DNA of 64,000 nucleotides, taken from positions 141,730,281 to 141,794,280 of the forward strand of contig NC_089222.1 of assembly GCF_963924675.1 (NCBI RefSeq), in the 5' to 3' direction. Positions 21,735-34,428 of this stretch are shown piece after piece. How positions within the stretch are numbered: the first letter of the stretch is position 1; the number at the start of each line of letters is the position of its first letter. This stretch comes from Phocoena phocoena (taxonomy: Eukaryota > Chordata > Mammalia > Artiodactyla > Phocoenidae). Under the pieces are notes generated by a model, which saw only the letters and a program-made list of their open reading frames with translations, did not search any database and had not been told where the DNA came from. Both the position numbers and the translations under genes were made by a program.

Positions 21735-23280
21735 CCCAAACAAACAAAAACTAAACAAACTTTAGACTAGACATAGAACAAAAAGGAAGAGTGCAGAAAA
21801 AAGTTGATATGATGAATCCCCCAAAGTGCAACACAGAGAAGTAAAGAGTTAGACCAGGTAAAAGAGAAGTTAAAAGAAACAGAGAAAAGAATAACAAATC
21901 CCAAAGCACTTTTAATAGGATTCCTGGAAGAAGACAATGAGAGAGACAATATTTGAAGAGATAAAACCTGAAGGAAATCCCAGAACTGATGAACAGCATG
22001 AATCTTCAGATTCCAGAAATATAAGCCAAGCAGAATAAATATTTTAAAAATCCTTAACTAGATGAAACTACAGAACACCACCGAGACAGAGAAAAATATT
22101 AAAACCCACCAGAGAGAAAAAGACAGATTACTAGCAGAGTAAGGACAAATAAAATGACAGCGGACTGCTCCCTGGCAATGAAATACGGGAGAAAGTCATA
22201 AGAAGGTACAAAAATCTGAAGGAAAGTAAATGTCAATATAGAATTCTATATACAGCTAGGTTACCAGTCAAAAATGAAGCACAAAGTGCTTTTGAGATAT
22301 AAGAAGAAAGAGAGAACTTACTACTCTTAGACCCTTACTGGAGAAACTATTGAGGATTATACTTCATCAGGAAGGAAGCATGTCCTGCAGTAACAGGTGG
22401 GCCTCAGCCAGTGAGCTTAGCATCCTCAGCCATGCAGAGTCCGATTGGTCAGGACTCTGTCCCAATTGGTTAGGGTCCATGCCTTACCAGGTCTTTACTA
22501 TTCAGACAATGCTACCAGGCTACCAGAAGCAATGATAAGAACTCTATTCATACATTGGTAAATCCAGATAAATATTAACTTTTAAAAGATTAATAGGGCT
22601 GTTAAAAGTAAGGCATAATTAAAATTCTAGACAAAGCAGTATGAAAAGCAGAAGAAAGAGATCGGAATTAAAGAAGTCAAGTTCAGGAGAAGGGTAGACA
22701 AGCTCATTAACTTTAAGTTTTGTATGTGAGGGTATATGTCAAAGGCATGGTTGACAACAAAGAATAGAAATAGAATTTGTAACTTCCACACCAATAGAAG
22801 AAATAAAGAACGCTAGCAATCTATCAAACAGCAGGCAAGTTCGGTAGGGGAGCAGGAGAATCAAAAACATTGATAAATGAAAATACCAAATATGCCAGAA
22901 ATTCAAGGAAATATAAATATGCTTACATGACCTACTGGAAATAATCAACTGTGCATTTTTAAAAATGTCTTGTAGAGTGGAGCTACAGTGCTCATTAGAG
23001 AGAAATTTATAGCTTGCAATGTATTTCCTTTTAAAAGAGAGAAAGACTAAAACCAAATCAGCCAAAAATTCAGTTCCATGAGCTAGAAGAATGAAGCAAA
23101 CTCAAAAAATCAGAAAAAAAGACATAAAATACAAAACAAGAAATTAAAATGAAACAAAAGTTACGTTTTTAAAAAGACTAACGCTGTAGGAAAGAATCTC
23201 AACAAGCACAAATCATCAACAGGAACGAGGGAGGAGACATTGCTATGGCTAAATAATAAGAGAATCCTTTAAACGAAGAA
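21735..23280 (+). mobile_element. Second ancient L1M remnant (ORF1 and internal ORF2)
   Basis: A second ORF1-type block, with 'AACAGCATGAATCTTCAGATTC', 'CACCAGAGAGAAAAAGACAG' and 'GAATTCTATATACAGCTAGG', followed by a poorly preserved stretch. ORF2-like sequence at about 22.98-23.27 kb includes 'AGAGAGAAATTTATAGC'. ORF1 features appear twice within 3 kb, which supports two separate insertions. Confidence 0.6.
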
Positions 23281-23454
23281 AGTAACACTTCGGTCTTCTC
23301 TCCAAGCTCAGGGGGTGCCCTGCCACCTCAGGCAGGGGCAGGAAGTCTAGTGTCTGGCTTAACACCCGGAGGCCACCTTCTGCCAGACTCGCACACGGCT
23401 ACTGCTTGAAAGCCGTCTAGGTTACAAGGCTTTGTGTCAAGCTCTGAGCCAGAG

Positions 23455-23640
23455 GTGCCCACACAGTACCTGTTTATATCTTTTCTTTCCCAGCAGTGAG
23501 GTAAGGACATCATCCCTGTTTTACACGTGCGGGAACAGAGGCTCAGGGATGTCAAACAGCACAGTTAAGTTCGCCCAGCTAGTTAGTGGGGAAACCATGC
23601 TTCAAACTCAGGTGTGTCTCAGTTCAAAACTTATAATCCT
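23455..23640 (+). mobile_element. MIR SINE
   Basis: The MIR core is clear: 'CAGTGAGGTAAGGACATCAT', 'CCCTGTTTTACACGTGCGGG' and 'CAGAGGCTCAGGGATGTCAA', then 'CCCAGCTAGTTAGTGG'. It is an ancient mammal-wide tRNA-derived SINE mobilised by L2. Confidence 0.85.
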
Positions 23641-23644
23641 AAAA

Positions 23645-25002
23645 CTGCAGCAACTTTCACAGTTCCTCCCAGCTGTGAGCTGGAATGGGGAGAGAAGTAC
23701 AAGGAAGGGTCAAGTCAGCATTTAAACTTTCCTTCACTCTTTCCAAAATGTGACTTTCTAGTTTTGTCCGCCTGGTACAGGATCTTTTCCCACTGTTAGG
23801 TGGGCCCGCCTGGCCCCGAAGCCTTCCAGGGTCCACTAGAATCTGAACGCATAGGTCTCACCTTGAAACAGACGGAAAGGCATTTCAAATTGGTAATTCA
23901 TAGCTAGTACTAGTTTAGTCTTATTCTCTTTTAAAGTTTAACAATGACCTCTTCATATTAGTAAGATGTATTTCTTTCCATTTTTCCTTTAAAAATATAA
24001 ACAAGTAACTCAGTCAGATATATTTTCACTTCCAGAGTCACATTTATTTGACCTGCTTCTTATTTTTAATTCCCTGATCCCATATGCTTGTGAGATTAGC
24101 AAATGCTACTGAAATGTGTTTGAGTCACAAGGTAATTACTTTAGATAAATGTCATTCTGTGGTTTAGGATTAGGTCCTAATTCCAGTTTTTAATAGTACC
24201 TGGTTAAGCCCTCCTTGGATTGGCTCGATAGTCCTGGGGACTATATGTAATAAAACCCCACAAAGTAACTCATTCATAAGCCAGTTCTGATGTGTATATC
24301 CTGATGGCTGAATTCATACCTAAATCCAAATCTTCCTGTCAGATATCAGCAAGAAGAGATGAACCAGCATGCACAATTGTGTTTAAATAATGAGAATGTT
24401 ATTCCAAAGGCAGACCTCAAAAAGGACCTATATCAAATACGTTCACCATGACTTTCAGTTTGTAGGTATTTTTTAGTGCCAAAATGGGATAAAACACACA
24501 AAGAAACACATACTCTCATGCACACACACTCCAGATTCAGAACCCAAGATAATAGTTCCAGCAAGAAGGAGCAAGAAAAAAACATTGTTAGGTTACATGT
24601 CATAAACATACTTGTAGTAAACGTGTGACCTTGGTAACAATATCCAGAAAGTGTTTTTAAAATGCACCATTAAGCACAGGAGGAGAGACAGCAATTTGGA
24701 GAAACAGATATGGACACACATAATAAATATTACAGAGGTTTCCAGTCATTGGGATTCTGCACATATCTCATGCACATAAAGATAAGATCCGGAGAAAATG
24801 AAACTCTGGTTAGATAACATGAGGCCTTACCCATAAATACTTACTGGAAGTCGAAATGGTGTTTGGAACATGGTCTAACTGAAAGCAAAATGTCAGCATT
24901 CAGAACAAAGTGCTCTAGATTTGGAAAAACACACAAATGAGCAGAACCCTGGGCCAGATGGAACAACAGGTATAACAGAGTGATATCCTTAAGTAAGCAA
25001 AG
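23645..25002. other. Unassigned sequence
   Basis: No gene or repeat recognised with confidence. Confidence 0.4.
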
Positions 25003-25012
25003 GGATAACCTT

Positions 25013-25336
25013 TTATTTATTTATTTATTTATTATTTATTTATTTATTTTTGGCTGTGTTGGGTCTTTGTGCTGCGTGCAGGCTTTCTCTAGTTGCGGCG
25101 AGCGGGGGCTACTCTTCGTTGAGGTGTGTGGGATTCTCATTGCGGTGGCTTCTCTTGTTGCAGAGCACGGGCTCTAGGCACGTGGGCTTGAGTAGTTGCA
25201 ACATGCAGGCTCTGTAGTTGTGGCTCACGGGCTTAGTTGCTCCGTGGCATATGGGATCTTCCCAGACCAGGGCTTGAACCCCTGTCCCCTGCATTGGCAG
25301 GTAGATTCTTAACCACTGCGCCACCAGGGAAGTCCC
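25013..25336 (-). mobile_element. CHR-type SINE, long form, antisense
   Basis: Opens with a (TTTA)n tail complement, then 'TTTTTGGCTGTGTTGGGTC', and ends at the inverted head 'GCGCCACCAGGGAAGTCCC'. A 10-bp TSD 'GGATAACCTT' is at 25003-25012 and 25338-25347. Confidence 0.95.
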
Positions 25337-25586
25337 AGGATAACCTTAATATAGACTGCGCACTGATATCTGAGCAATGAGCAGACTATTAAAATCATGA
25401 ATAGATGAGAGAATTTAATTAAATTTACCACAAAATTTTAGAAAGCAATAAGAAAGACAAGACCAAGGACAGCTGACTATTGATGAACTACTGAAGACAA
25501 TCCATGAAGAATTCAGAAAAGTACAAGATGGCATCCTAAAAGGATGCCTATGAAACCAGTACTGTATTTTCCAAGAGACCCATTTT

Positions 25587-25920
25587 TTTAAATACATTTA
25601 TTTATTTTATTTATCTTATTTTTGGCTGCACTGGGTCTTTGTTGCTGCATGCAGGCTTTCTCTAGTTGCAGCGAGCGGGGGCTACTCTTCATTGTAGTGC
25701 GCAGGCTTCTCATTGTTGGCTTCTCTTGTGGCCGAGCACGGGCTCTAGGCACACGGGTTTCAGTAGTTGTGGCTCACGGGCTCTAGAGCGCAGGCTCAGT
25801 AGTTGTGGCGTGTGAGCTTAGCTGCTCTGTGGCATGTGGGATCTTCCCAGACCAGGGCTCAAATCCGAGTCCCCTGCATTGGCAGGTGGATTATTAACCA
25901 CTGCACCACCAGGGAAGCCG
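25587..25920 (-). mobile_element. CHR-type SINE, long form, antisense
   Basis: A second long-form copy, 250 bp from the previous one and in the same orientation. The tail complement is TTTA-rich, followed by 'TTTTTGGCTGCACTGGGTC', and the head ends 'CCACCAGGGAAGC'. An 11-bp TSD 'AGACCCATTTT' is at 25576-25586 and 25925-25935. Confidence 0.95.
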
Positions 25921-25935
25921 CAAAAGACCCATTTT

Positions 25936-28210
25936 ATAAATGGAAAACAATGGCACGCAATGGGTCCAGCCAGCGAGACAAAAGGCTATTTGGGGCAAGT
26001 ACACACTGTACCATCCAAAGTCCTCGCTGGTTTCTAGGTTGAGAACAGATTATATTAACCATTCCAGGCTGGGTTTAATGTTTGGCAATTCAACTCCCAT
26101 TTGCGGCATATCAACCTTCAGAATCAAAGGCCACAAATGAACCCTCACACAGGAAAATGCTTCTGGGCCTGACCGGTGAAGGAAGTAGGCACTTCATCCA
26201 CCCTCCTTTCTTCCAGTACATCCTACACCTGCCTCAGCTGTCCCCGGTGGTGGTCTTCTCCCAACATCACTGCAACGCTGAGGGTCCTCAACGCAACCAG
26301 GGGAACAGGCAGGAGAAAATAGAAAAGTGCAAAGAAGGAGAGAATATCTTAGTTTTCAAAAATGTGAACTTCCTCTTGGTCAGCCAACTGGCTCTGACGG
26401 AAGTTCCTTGAGTCTTTCACAAATTTTCAGTGAAACCAATGTAATGATTGGATAACCTCAGAAGAACTGTGTTTCTGTGCCTGTATAATGAATGAGCTCT
26501 CGTATAATGCATGCAAGGCAGGATACAGAGTGTTCTGGGTGTGTCACCTTGTGTTACAAACGATGGAGCTAAATTCCAGAAATGTTGGCTGACATGGTCT
26601 CCATCTTCTTACTTGGTATGATGCTGTGTAACCCATGAACATGGTCAATGATGGAGCAAAAGCCTTCTTTAAACAGAAGAAAATCACTCTGTTTGTGAAG
26701 GAAAATCACCAACTTAATAAAAAAAAAAATCCCCAATGTTCTCATCTTCTCACAGTCCTACCTCCATTCCATTCTTGAAGGTGTCTATAGGCCCACGTGG
26801 CCTAGGGACCAAGGATCCTCTGTAGTGCCGTGATATTTGGGGCTCACGTCAGCAAGGTCAGGTCACTGACCTGAGCACTGAGTCCTCAGCATCTCAGAGT
26901 TTGACCATCGGCTATCACTGTGAGTTTGGCCAGAAAAGGACTGTAAAATATCAAAGGGAGTAAAATTTTGTGATGAAAGAAATCTCTCTTGAAAGGCAAG
27001 ATTACCATGCATTAAGGAACAAGGCAAAATTGCTGATGTGGATGGAATTATGCCTCAAGAAAACTGAAGGGAAAAACAATCTGTATCATTCAGAGAAAGA
27101 CCTGCAACTTGATCCCCACTGCCTCTGTGTGTCATGTTGAAACCCGCAAGAAAAGGAGCCCAGGATATTTGACTTTTTGTCCCATGAACCTGCTGGTTGG
27201 TTCCTTTCCTGGATGTTCTGTGGGGGTTTGGACCGAGCTCAACTGTGCCACCAACAGCTCCAGCTCAAAGCCCTCAATGTGAGTTAGAGGTCGCTGGGTC
27301 GGGTCTAGGGAATAAGCAAATTACATGTAGTTTGCGAATCTCTCTGCAAGTCAGATGAAAGACAATTTGGGTTTAGCTCTAGACATGAAGCTGGAGTGTT
27401 GTAATGACAAGGAACAAAACCAACTCCCATCTCAGAAATGCTGGCAATAGGGTTAGGGAGGTTCTGGGAAAAGCAATGATCTGAGGAATTAGCAAGAGTT
27501 ATAGAATGGAAGGAAAAAGCAAAGGGTGCCCATGGCAATGTGAGGAACCCTGGGCAGTTCGTGAAGTGCTTTTACATCCATCAGTGTAACTAGCTCACAT
27601 TCCATCCCCATCACTCAAAGAAGAGACAGGGGCTCTGCAAAGTCGGGTCAACAGGCCCCAAACATGCACATCACCAGAAACCCTGGAGAAGGTTTTCACA
27701 GATACCAGTGTCTGGGTCCTTGTGGTCCAAGGAATGCTCTGGAGGTGGGGACTGTGAACCTGGAACTGTCAAAACGCACCTTGGTGACTGACGATCCACA
27801 GGTATGAGAACACAAAAAGGGACACAGAGATGGGAAGTATTGGAGCCCGTTAGATTCATGAGGAAATTCTATTAAATGTTAAAGAGACATGCTTACAAAA
27901 GCTTATATTAAAAATTATTATTATTAAAAGTATTAATATGTCTACACTTTTTTTTTTCAGTATGTCAGTACAATAGCAAGGAACATGGATGATTTCAGAG
28001 AGGGTTTATTTTTCCTTATTTAATGTTAAAGGGAAAATAACCCCATGCACCTCTCATCAGTAGTGACAGATGAAATGAGAGGGCTGTGTTTGATTGTTCA
28101 ATATCACAGAGGCAAAGTTGGTTAACGAGAATGACAAATCTGCATCCTAGGAGGAAACATTCGGAAACTGCCATCTCAAGGTTGATCTGAAGGACAAGGA
28201 TGTTTTAGAC
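25936..28210. other. Unassigned sequence
   Basis: No credible gene. Faint MIR-like text occurs near 27560-27650 but is too weak to call. Confidence 0.4.
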
Positions 28211-28330
28211 CAGCTTCTCAAACTTGAGTGTGTGTAAGAACCACCTGAGATTGTTAATGTGGATTCTGATGAAGGAGATCTGGGAAGGGGCCTGAGAGTC
28301 TGCATTTCTGACCCGTTTCCAGGTGATGCA
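28211..28330 (+). mobile_element. MER5A-type hAT-Charlie fragment
   Basis: Begins 'CAGCTTCTCAAACTTGAG', continues 'AGAACCACCTGAGATTGTTA' and 'GGCCTGAGAGTCTGCATTTC', and stops near 'TTCCAGGTGATGC'. This is the order of the MER5A non-autonomous hAT transposon. The right end is truncated. Confidence 0.8.
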
Positions 28331-28744
28331 AAAAGGCACACACACACCCAGGGGTGTAGCCAGGTGTTCCCAGCAGCTCAGCAGTAGGTATCTGCCAGGA
28401 GGGCAGATAGAGCGTGGACAAGCACCCGTGCTTGAAACCCAACTTTCATGGGAATACATTGATCACTGCAGAAAGGAGCCTGGCCTCTCAATATCTATAC
28501 AGTCCTCACTTTGTTTCTAAAGCAAATTTCTGTAACTAATAATCCTGTATTCCAGTCATAAAATCATAAAATCATAAAATTAGACTACAGGGGAAGGCTG
28601 GACTTGAAATGGCAGCAAAGATGACATTGGGGCAGCAATCACAACACATGGCATCTACCAAGAGAAAAGAGGCACTGATTCCATTGCACAAAAATTTAAG
28701 AGCAGATGAGTGGTTCAACGGTCCATTAAAGGACACAATCTTTT

Positions 28745-28937
28745 TTTTAAGAAAAAAATTATTTACTCATTTGGTTGCACTGGCTCTTGGTTGCGTCAGG
28801 TGGGCTCCTTACTTGTGGCATGTGAACTCTTAGTTGTGGCATGCATGCGGGATCTAGTTCCCTGACCAGGGATCGAACCCTGGGCCCCCTGCACTGGGAG
28901 TGTGGAGTCTTAACCTCTGTGCCAGCAGGGAAGTCCC
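28745..28937 (-). mobile_element. CHR/Bov-tA-related SINE variant, antisense, 17-bp TSD
   Basis: The inverted head 'CCAGCAGGGAAGTCCC' marks a tRNA-derived SINE of the same superfamily. Its body differs from the others ('GGTTGCACTGGCTCTTGG', 'GGATCTAGTTCCCTGACC', 'GGGATCGAACCCTGGGCCCC') and is closer to artiodactyl-wide copies. The TSD runs from 'AAAGGACACAATCTTTT' at 28728-28744 to 28938-28954 with one mismatch. Confidence 0.9.
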
Positions 28938-28954
28938 AAAGGATACAATCTTTT

Positions 28955-31803
28955 CCAAATTTTTTTTTTTAAATCTAGCAAAATCATTTTACTTAAAAAC
29001 ACTAAATAATAACAACATACACACATAAAGAGATTAATACCTTTGGGAGGAAATTAATAATAACAACACCTGTAATAACCTCATCAATGAAACAAGGATC
29101 CAGTGGAGAAGATATAGGAAAGGTCACAGATCGCAGACTTTTAACTGGAAATTATCTAACTTTTACCTCCACATTTTTTTCTGACCAGAAAACTAGGGCC
29201 ATGTCTGAGCCAAAAGCATATAATTTTCATGACAAAAATTTGGGCTGTAACTCATATAACTATATATTTTTCCTAACAAAAATGCTAATCTACTCACTTA
29301 TCTTTTTAATGAGGCGTTCACAAGTATAGGTTAATTATAACATGTATTATGTTGGAAAATGTTTTCTATGTTTATTGTTTTATACAAAATTTTATTAGCA
29401 TCAGTTAATTAAAGAAAAAAGATGATGTATAGCCCAGAATTGACTGGATTGCCAAAAGAGTGAGAGTACACAGTCTTTATCCCAAAAGACCAAATTTGTC
29501 ATTTGGTAAGTCCTTCCCAAATTCTAATAAGGCCTCCAGATAACATTATCTCTACATAATACACATCTATTATTGCAATCTCATAAGAATCACCAGCTAT
29601 ATAATAACTAAAAAAAATTTAAGAGGCTGCAATTTAAGTTTAAGCCCATTACAACAGGAATATTCTGTAAAAAAAAAAAAAAATGAGCACTTGCAAAGCC
29701 TCTGGGCGTGAGCTGGAGCTGAAAGTTAAGCATCTATTTGCATTTGGTTTAGGAAATCTTTGCCACCTTCCCATGAAATTTCGGCTGTCTCAGTGGATTT
29801 GGTGAAGATCAAAGTCTCCACGCTCAGCGAGCGGGTTTTAATCCCCGCCAACAGTCAATCATTTGATTCTCCAGGACAAAGAGCTACTCCTGGTGAAGTG
29901 CTGCCACATGGTTAGGACTTCACACGGCCTTGTTTTCACCTACTTCCATTCACTGGGATGCTTGCGTTCCAGGTACTGCAGAGACTTTACAAAATGTATA
30001 CAAGGAGAATGGGAAATGCAAACTCCTGCTCGGAAGTCCGTGACAGAAAACACCGAGGGAAGCCTTTCCCTTCTCTTCCTGCCCGGTGAGCAAGTGACAC
30101 GGTGTAGCGCTGTCAGGTGAGGGCTAACATCGTCCCTGATCTGTACACCTCAGGTTTACACCCACGGACCTTGGTGGCCGCTGGACCAAACTGCGGAGAG
30201 TCAGGGGCCACCTCACTTCAAAGGCCCCTCTCCTTCAACTGCATCACGTAACCTCATGATATTACACATCGTCATACGTTTAGGAAAAATTACTTTGTGA
30301 ATATCACCTGGTTAATATCAACACTGGTCAGAACATCTTTAAAAGGAGGAATATGTCTGTAATTTATCTCACATCCAGACCAGGATGGGAAAAGTTTGTA
30401 TAAGCACTGATGGACGCCATGAATTTCAGCTAGCGGTGACGGGGCAAAATTGTAGTGACACTGCCATGTTTAGAGTGACAGACTCTCCTTGCTGAAATCA
30501 CTCAGACACTTCATTTTTGTTTTTCTGCAGGTTCATAAAAAATGATTGATAAAAATGTTTGATTAGCAAAGTAAGAAATAATGATAGTTTAATATATGTA
30601 ATTACAGTATAGAATGCTCATAAATAGCCTAGTCTTTTGTTCTGCCATGATCTATAGACAAAAGAAAAAAATGAAACTTTTTTCCAGGCGTACTCTTCAA
30701 TTTGTTCTATTCTGCATATGCGAAGTGTTTAAAAAGAAAAATAACTGAATAAGAACAAAGGAAATTATTTGGACCGGGGGTGAAGAAGAAAAACTTTATT
30801 CTCACAAAAAAGAAAGTGAAACTATTTATGTGAAGAGAAAAAAATCACAATCAACTCTCATTATTCTGTAGTCTTATTTTCAAGGGCTGAATTTTCCATC
30901 TTAATAATTAGGAACTCAAGACTACATTTATATGGAAAAAAGAAGACTCCGGTTAAGTTATTGCATGTGACGCATCACAGCCCTGCAGGTGTAGCTGTCT
31001 CCATTACTCTGTGCCGTTTTTCAAACACCATGAAAGTAACGATTATTCACAATGGAATTGTAATCTATCAACAAGTCACTTTTTCCGTGGGAATAATCAA
31101 TGAAGAAACAGCAATCCGCCCTGAAGCTCTCACCTCCAAAATATGATTGCTACACTTTGGCAATCAGTACAGTACAATTAATGCCTTATTCATACTTCCT
31201 CACCAAACCAAATGAAAAGAAAAAATAAACAATAATGAATTACCATCCTTTTAAGACATAAGGTATGTCACCTAAGAAAATTTTTAAAAAAAACAAGCTT
31301 GAAATTTTTGAAATCATCTTTAAAAATGAATATGATGTTATCGAATGTGTACAAATGATGATGAAGTACAGAGTTTGCAATTTAGCACCTGTAATCATCT
31401 CAAAACCATTTTCATCGCTAACTATTTTAAAAATAATAGACACATTATATTCTTTTGTCCTCTGGTGGCTTATGTCTGGATAATACAGGCCAATTTTCTA
31501 TACAAATGGACTGACTCTATTTTTTTAATCCGCCATTATAAATTACGATACCCCTTTCTCTCCATCCACCAATCTCTTTTAAGACACAGAAATAAATCTA
31601 AACATATAACTCCTCTTCCCCAGAATTGAATTGATGGGGGCTGGCCAGCAGTCTCTACCATTTTATAAGGCAGCCCATATGCTTGATCTGAAACCCAGGG
31701 CACCTAAGAAATGAACCCAATATGAAACAGCTTCCACACCCAAAGGAAAGACCATACCTGGAGTCAAAGGCCTAGATTCTTGCACTGAGTCTGCAGCTTA
31801 CTC
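28955..31803. other. Unassigned, largely repeat-free sequence
   Basis: About 2.8 kb without an insertion I can recognise, apart from short A-runs. Some stretches (about 29.7-30.1 kb and 30.9-31.2 kb) look less decayed than their surroundings. No exon could be supported: the 61-codon frame at 30961-31146 has no recognised motif and no flanking splice logic I trust. Confidence 0.4.
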
Positions 31804-31810
31804 AAGAATA

Positions 31811-32085
31811 CTGTGACAAAGCGAGAGAGAGAGGCATGGACATATATACACTATGAAACGTAAGGTAGATAGCTAGTGGGAAGCAGCCTCATAGCAAAGG
31901 GAGATCAGCTCGGTGCTTTGTGACCACCTAGAGGGGTGGGATAGGGAGGGTGGGAGGGAGGGAGACGCAAGAGGGAAGAGATATGGGAACATATGTATAT
32001 GTATAACTGATTCACTTTGTTATAAAGCAGAAACTAACACACCATTGTAAAGCAATTATACTCCAATAAAGATGTCAAAAAAAAA
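31811..32085 (+). mobile_element. 5'-truncated L1 3' UTR
   Basis: Sense copy of the same 3' UTR as the full-length L1 ending at 51916: 'GGTAGATAGCTAGTGGGAAG', 'GTGCTTTGTGACCACCTAGA', 'CACTTTGTTATAAAGCAGAA', then 'CTCCAATAAAGATGTC' and poly-A. A short TSD 'AAGAATA' is at 31804-31810 and 32086-32092. Severe 5' truncation leaves only about 275 bp. Confidence 0.9.
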
Positions 32086-32092
32086 AAGAATA

Positions 32093-32516
32093 TGTAAAAA
32101 TAGAACATAAATGTAACGTTGGACAAAGACACTTTGGAGAAGGTGAGTCTCTAATATCCCTGGAGTGACGCTCCACTATTGGGTTCCCTTCCTTCCCAGG
32201 CTTGGACACACCAACCATTCCTGGAGTCTCTGCAGGGCTTCCACGCAGTGCATTGAGGAAGGAATGCAATGCTCTTTGATAACTTTGATGACTCTGTGAG
32301 CACCGAGGAGGTTAACTACACTCTCAGATTTCTCATATGTAAAACGGTAAGAATAACAACACATCACAGCTTCACCGAGAAGAGTAAATGAGATAAATTA
32401 TTTAAAGTCTCAGCACAATGCTGGGACGGTAATGCTAGGACAGGCAGTAGAGCTAGTGATACCAATAATTATATCACTTACTATTACTTTGAACAATACG
32501 TCTCAAAGTCAAAAAT
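32093..32516. other. Unassigned sequence
   Basis: No recognised feature. Confidence 0.4.
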
Positions 32517-32527
32517 ACTGAAAAACT

Positions 32528-32743
32528 GGGCTTCCCTGGTGGCACAGTGGTTGAGAGTCCGCCTGCCGATGCAGGGGACGCGGGTTCGTGCCCCGGTCCG
32601 GGAAGATCCCACATGCCGCGGAGTGGCTGGGCCCGTGAGCCATGGCCACTGAGCCTGCGCGTCCAGAGCCTGTGCTCCGCAGTGGGAGAGGCCGCAACAA
32701 TGACAGGCCCACACACCGCAAAAAAAAAAAAAAAAAAAAAAAA
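32528..32743 (+). mobile_element. CHR-type SINE, short form
   Basis: A well-preserved copy with A box 'TGGCACAGTGG', B box 'GGTTCGTGCC' (32583-32592), ending 'CACACACCGC' and a 25-base poly-A tail. A perfect 11-bp TSD 'ACTGAAAAACT' is at 32517-32527 and 32744-32754. The long clean tail suggests a young insertion. Confidence 0.96.
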
Positions 32744-32814
32744 ACTGAAAAACTAACAGGAGCTAGTTTTTCCTTTAAAAAAAAAATTCTCATGGTATTT
32801 ATTTTTTTCCTTCC

Positions 32815-33080
32815 TGTTTTATTGAGATATAATTGACTGTATTAAGGTGTACAGTGTGGTGATTCCACTTACATACATCATGAATTACCACAAGTTTAGT
32901 GACCATCCATCATTTCATATAAATCAAAGAAATATACCTTTTTTTTTGTGATAAAAGCTCTCAGGATTTGCTCTCTTAACAGCTTTCATATATGACAGAG
33001 AGCAGTGTTAATTATATTAATTCTGTTGTGCATTATATCCCTAGTACTTATTATTTCATTGATCAAAATTAGGACGAAAA
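32815..33080 (-). mobile_element. Ancient L1M 3' UTR, antisense
   Basis: Antisense order of an old L1 3' end: 'TTTTATTGAGATATAATTGA', 'AGGTGTACAGTGTGGTGATT', 'CATCCATCATTTCATATA' and 'CTCTCTTAACAGCTTTCATA'. It tails off near the 'TAGTACTTATTATTTCATTG' block. Confidence 0.75.
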
Positions 33081-33404
33081 GTATTTCCTTCCCCAAACTG
33101 AAGTTTGGAACTGCCTGAGAAATGTTCTGACTAATGTAAACTACACTGAATATGTATGAGTCAAAGTATATGTTTTTCATGTTGGGACTTCACAAAAATA
33201 GTTTTTTGTTATTTTAAGTCTCTGCTATTAAATTTTTTTTTGAAATTATTGACACATGGGCTAAAGTGCCAATTTCTAGACTTATCATGATTTGGCAACC
33301 TCACCTGTCAGCTTTCCAATCCCCACCATCACATGATGTGCTTCAATATTATGAAACTGTTTGAAAAGATCTGAAAGCATCATCAGCGTCATGGCTCTGA
33401 GGAG

Positions 33405-33512
33405 TGAAATGTAAAGGGTTGTGGTTGTCCAAGATCACTGATTAGTGAAAGGTAGAACAAGGATTAGAAGCCTGCTCTGGGCTGACTGCACAGACCATGC
33501 TTTTCCACAATC
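33405..33512 (+). mobile_element. MIR fragment (3' half)
   Basis: Diverged MIR-like order: 'TTGTCCAAGATCACTGATTA', 'GAACAAGGATTAGAAGCCTG' and 'CTGACTGCACAGACCATGCT'. The open frame starting at 33445 overlaps it and is not a gene on this evidence. Confidence 0.6.
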
Positions 33513-33769
33513 CAAGCTCTCACTGGAGCTTCATGTAATACCAGGGGAGAAATGGAGGGACACGAAAGTAGGACTCATAGAAGTGGCAGTCCAAAATCAG
33601 TCTCAGGTACAGGCACAGCCAGGGAATGCGTGGAGGAACTGGGTGGAGGGAACAGCAAGTTGTTACCTTCTGAGTCCCCCCAGTACCACGCAGCACCAGT
33701 CATGCCTTCCTTGGGGCTGCCGTGTGTCTTTTTGTTCACCTTTTACTTTGTCACGTTATGCATATCTTC

Positions 33770-34062
33770 CCATCCTCTTCATCTACCTGTATGTACCAGA
33801 AGTTGCCTCTTTTCAAACTTTAATCTCATCAGTTTTACTGGTCTCTATTTTTCTTACTTTTATGGACAATCTTCTCTATTATTTCTTTAAACATATTCAA
33901 TGTGTATGACTTATAATCTCCAATAATCCTTATGTCTACAATCATTGGGGGTCTGATTCTGTGCTTTATGGCACTTATAGTTGCTCATGGCAGCTTATTT
34001 CTTCATATATATAATAACTATTTTATTATGAGTTCAAATTCCTTTAATCTTTGATCCTTTGA
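33770..34062 (-). mobile_element. Ancient L1M 5' region, antisense
   Basis: Antisense of the old L1 5' UTR/ORF1 region: 'TTATTTCTTTAAACATATTC', 'CATTGGGGGTCTGATTCTGT', 'TAGTTGCTCATGGC'. Diverged; the boundaries are approximate. Confidence 0.5.
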
Positions 34063-34133
34063 TCTTTTTTTTTAATCAAAATATAGTTGTGTTACAATAT
34101 TGTGTTATTTTCAGGTGTACAGCACAGTGATTC

Positions 34134-34158
34134 AGATAGATAGATAGATAGATAGACA
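34134..34158. repeat. (GATA)n microsatellite
   Basis: About six GATA units inside an L1 3' UTR, at the same place where the 18.07-kb copy carries a CA/TA tract. Confidence 0.9.
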
Positions 34159-34320
34159 GAAAAATAGATTCCTATATTCCTTTTCAGATTCTTTTCTCTT
34201 TTATGTTACTGCAAAATACTGAGTATAGTTCCCAGTGCTATACAGTAGGTCCTTGTCGGTTATCTATTTTATATATAGTAGTGTGGGTATGCTAATCCCA
34301 AACTCCTAAATTATCCTTCC

Positions 34321-34428
34321 CTCACCACCTTTCCCCTTTGGCAACCATAATTTTTTCTCACCCCCTTTCCCTTTTGGCAACCATAATTTTTTCTCACCCC
34401 CTTTCCCTTTTGGCAACCATAAGTTTTT
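34321..34428. repeat. 36-bp tandem triplication inside an L1 tail
   Basis: Units at 34321-34356, 34357-34392 and 34393-34428 run from 'CTCACCCCCTTTCCC' to 'GGCAACCATAATTTTTT'. Units two and three are nearly identical, while unit one has a few substitutions. Confidence 0.95.

Noticed and set aside
33445..33909. 154-codon open frame, plus strand
   Set aside because: It overlaps an MIR fragment at its start and an antisense L1M fragment at its end, with no recognisable motif.
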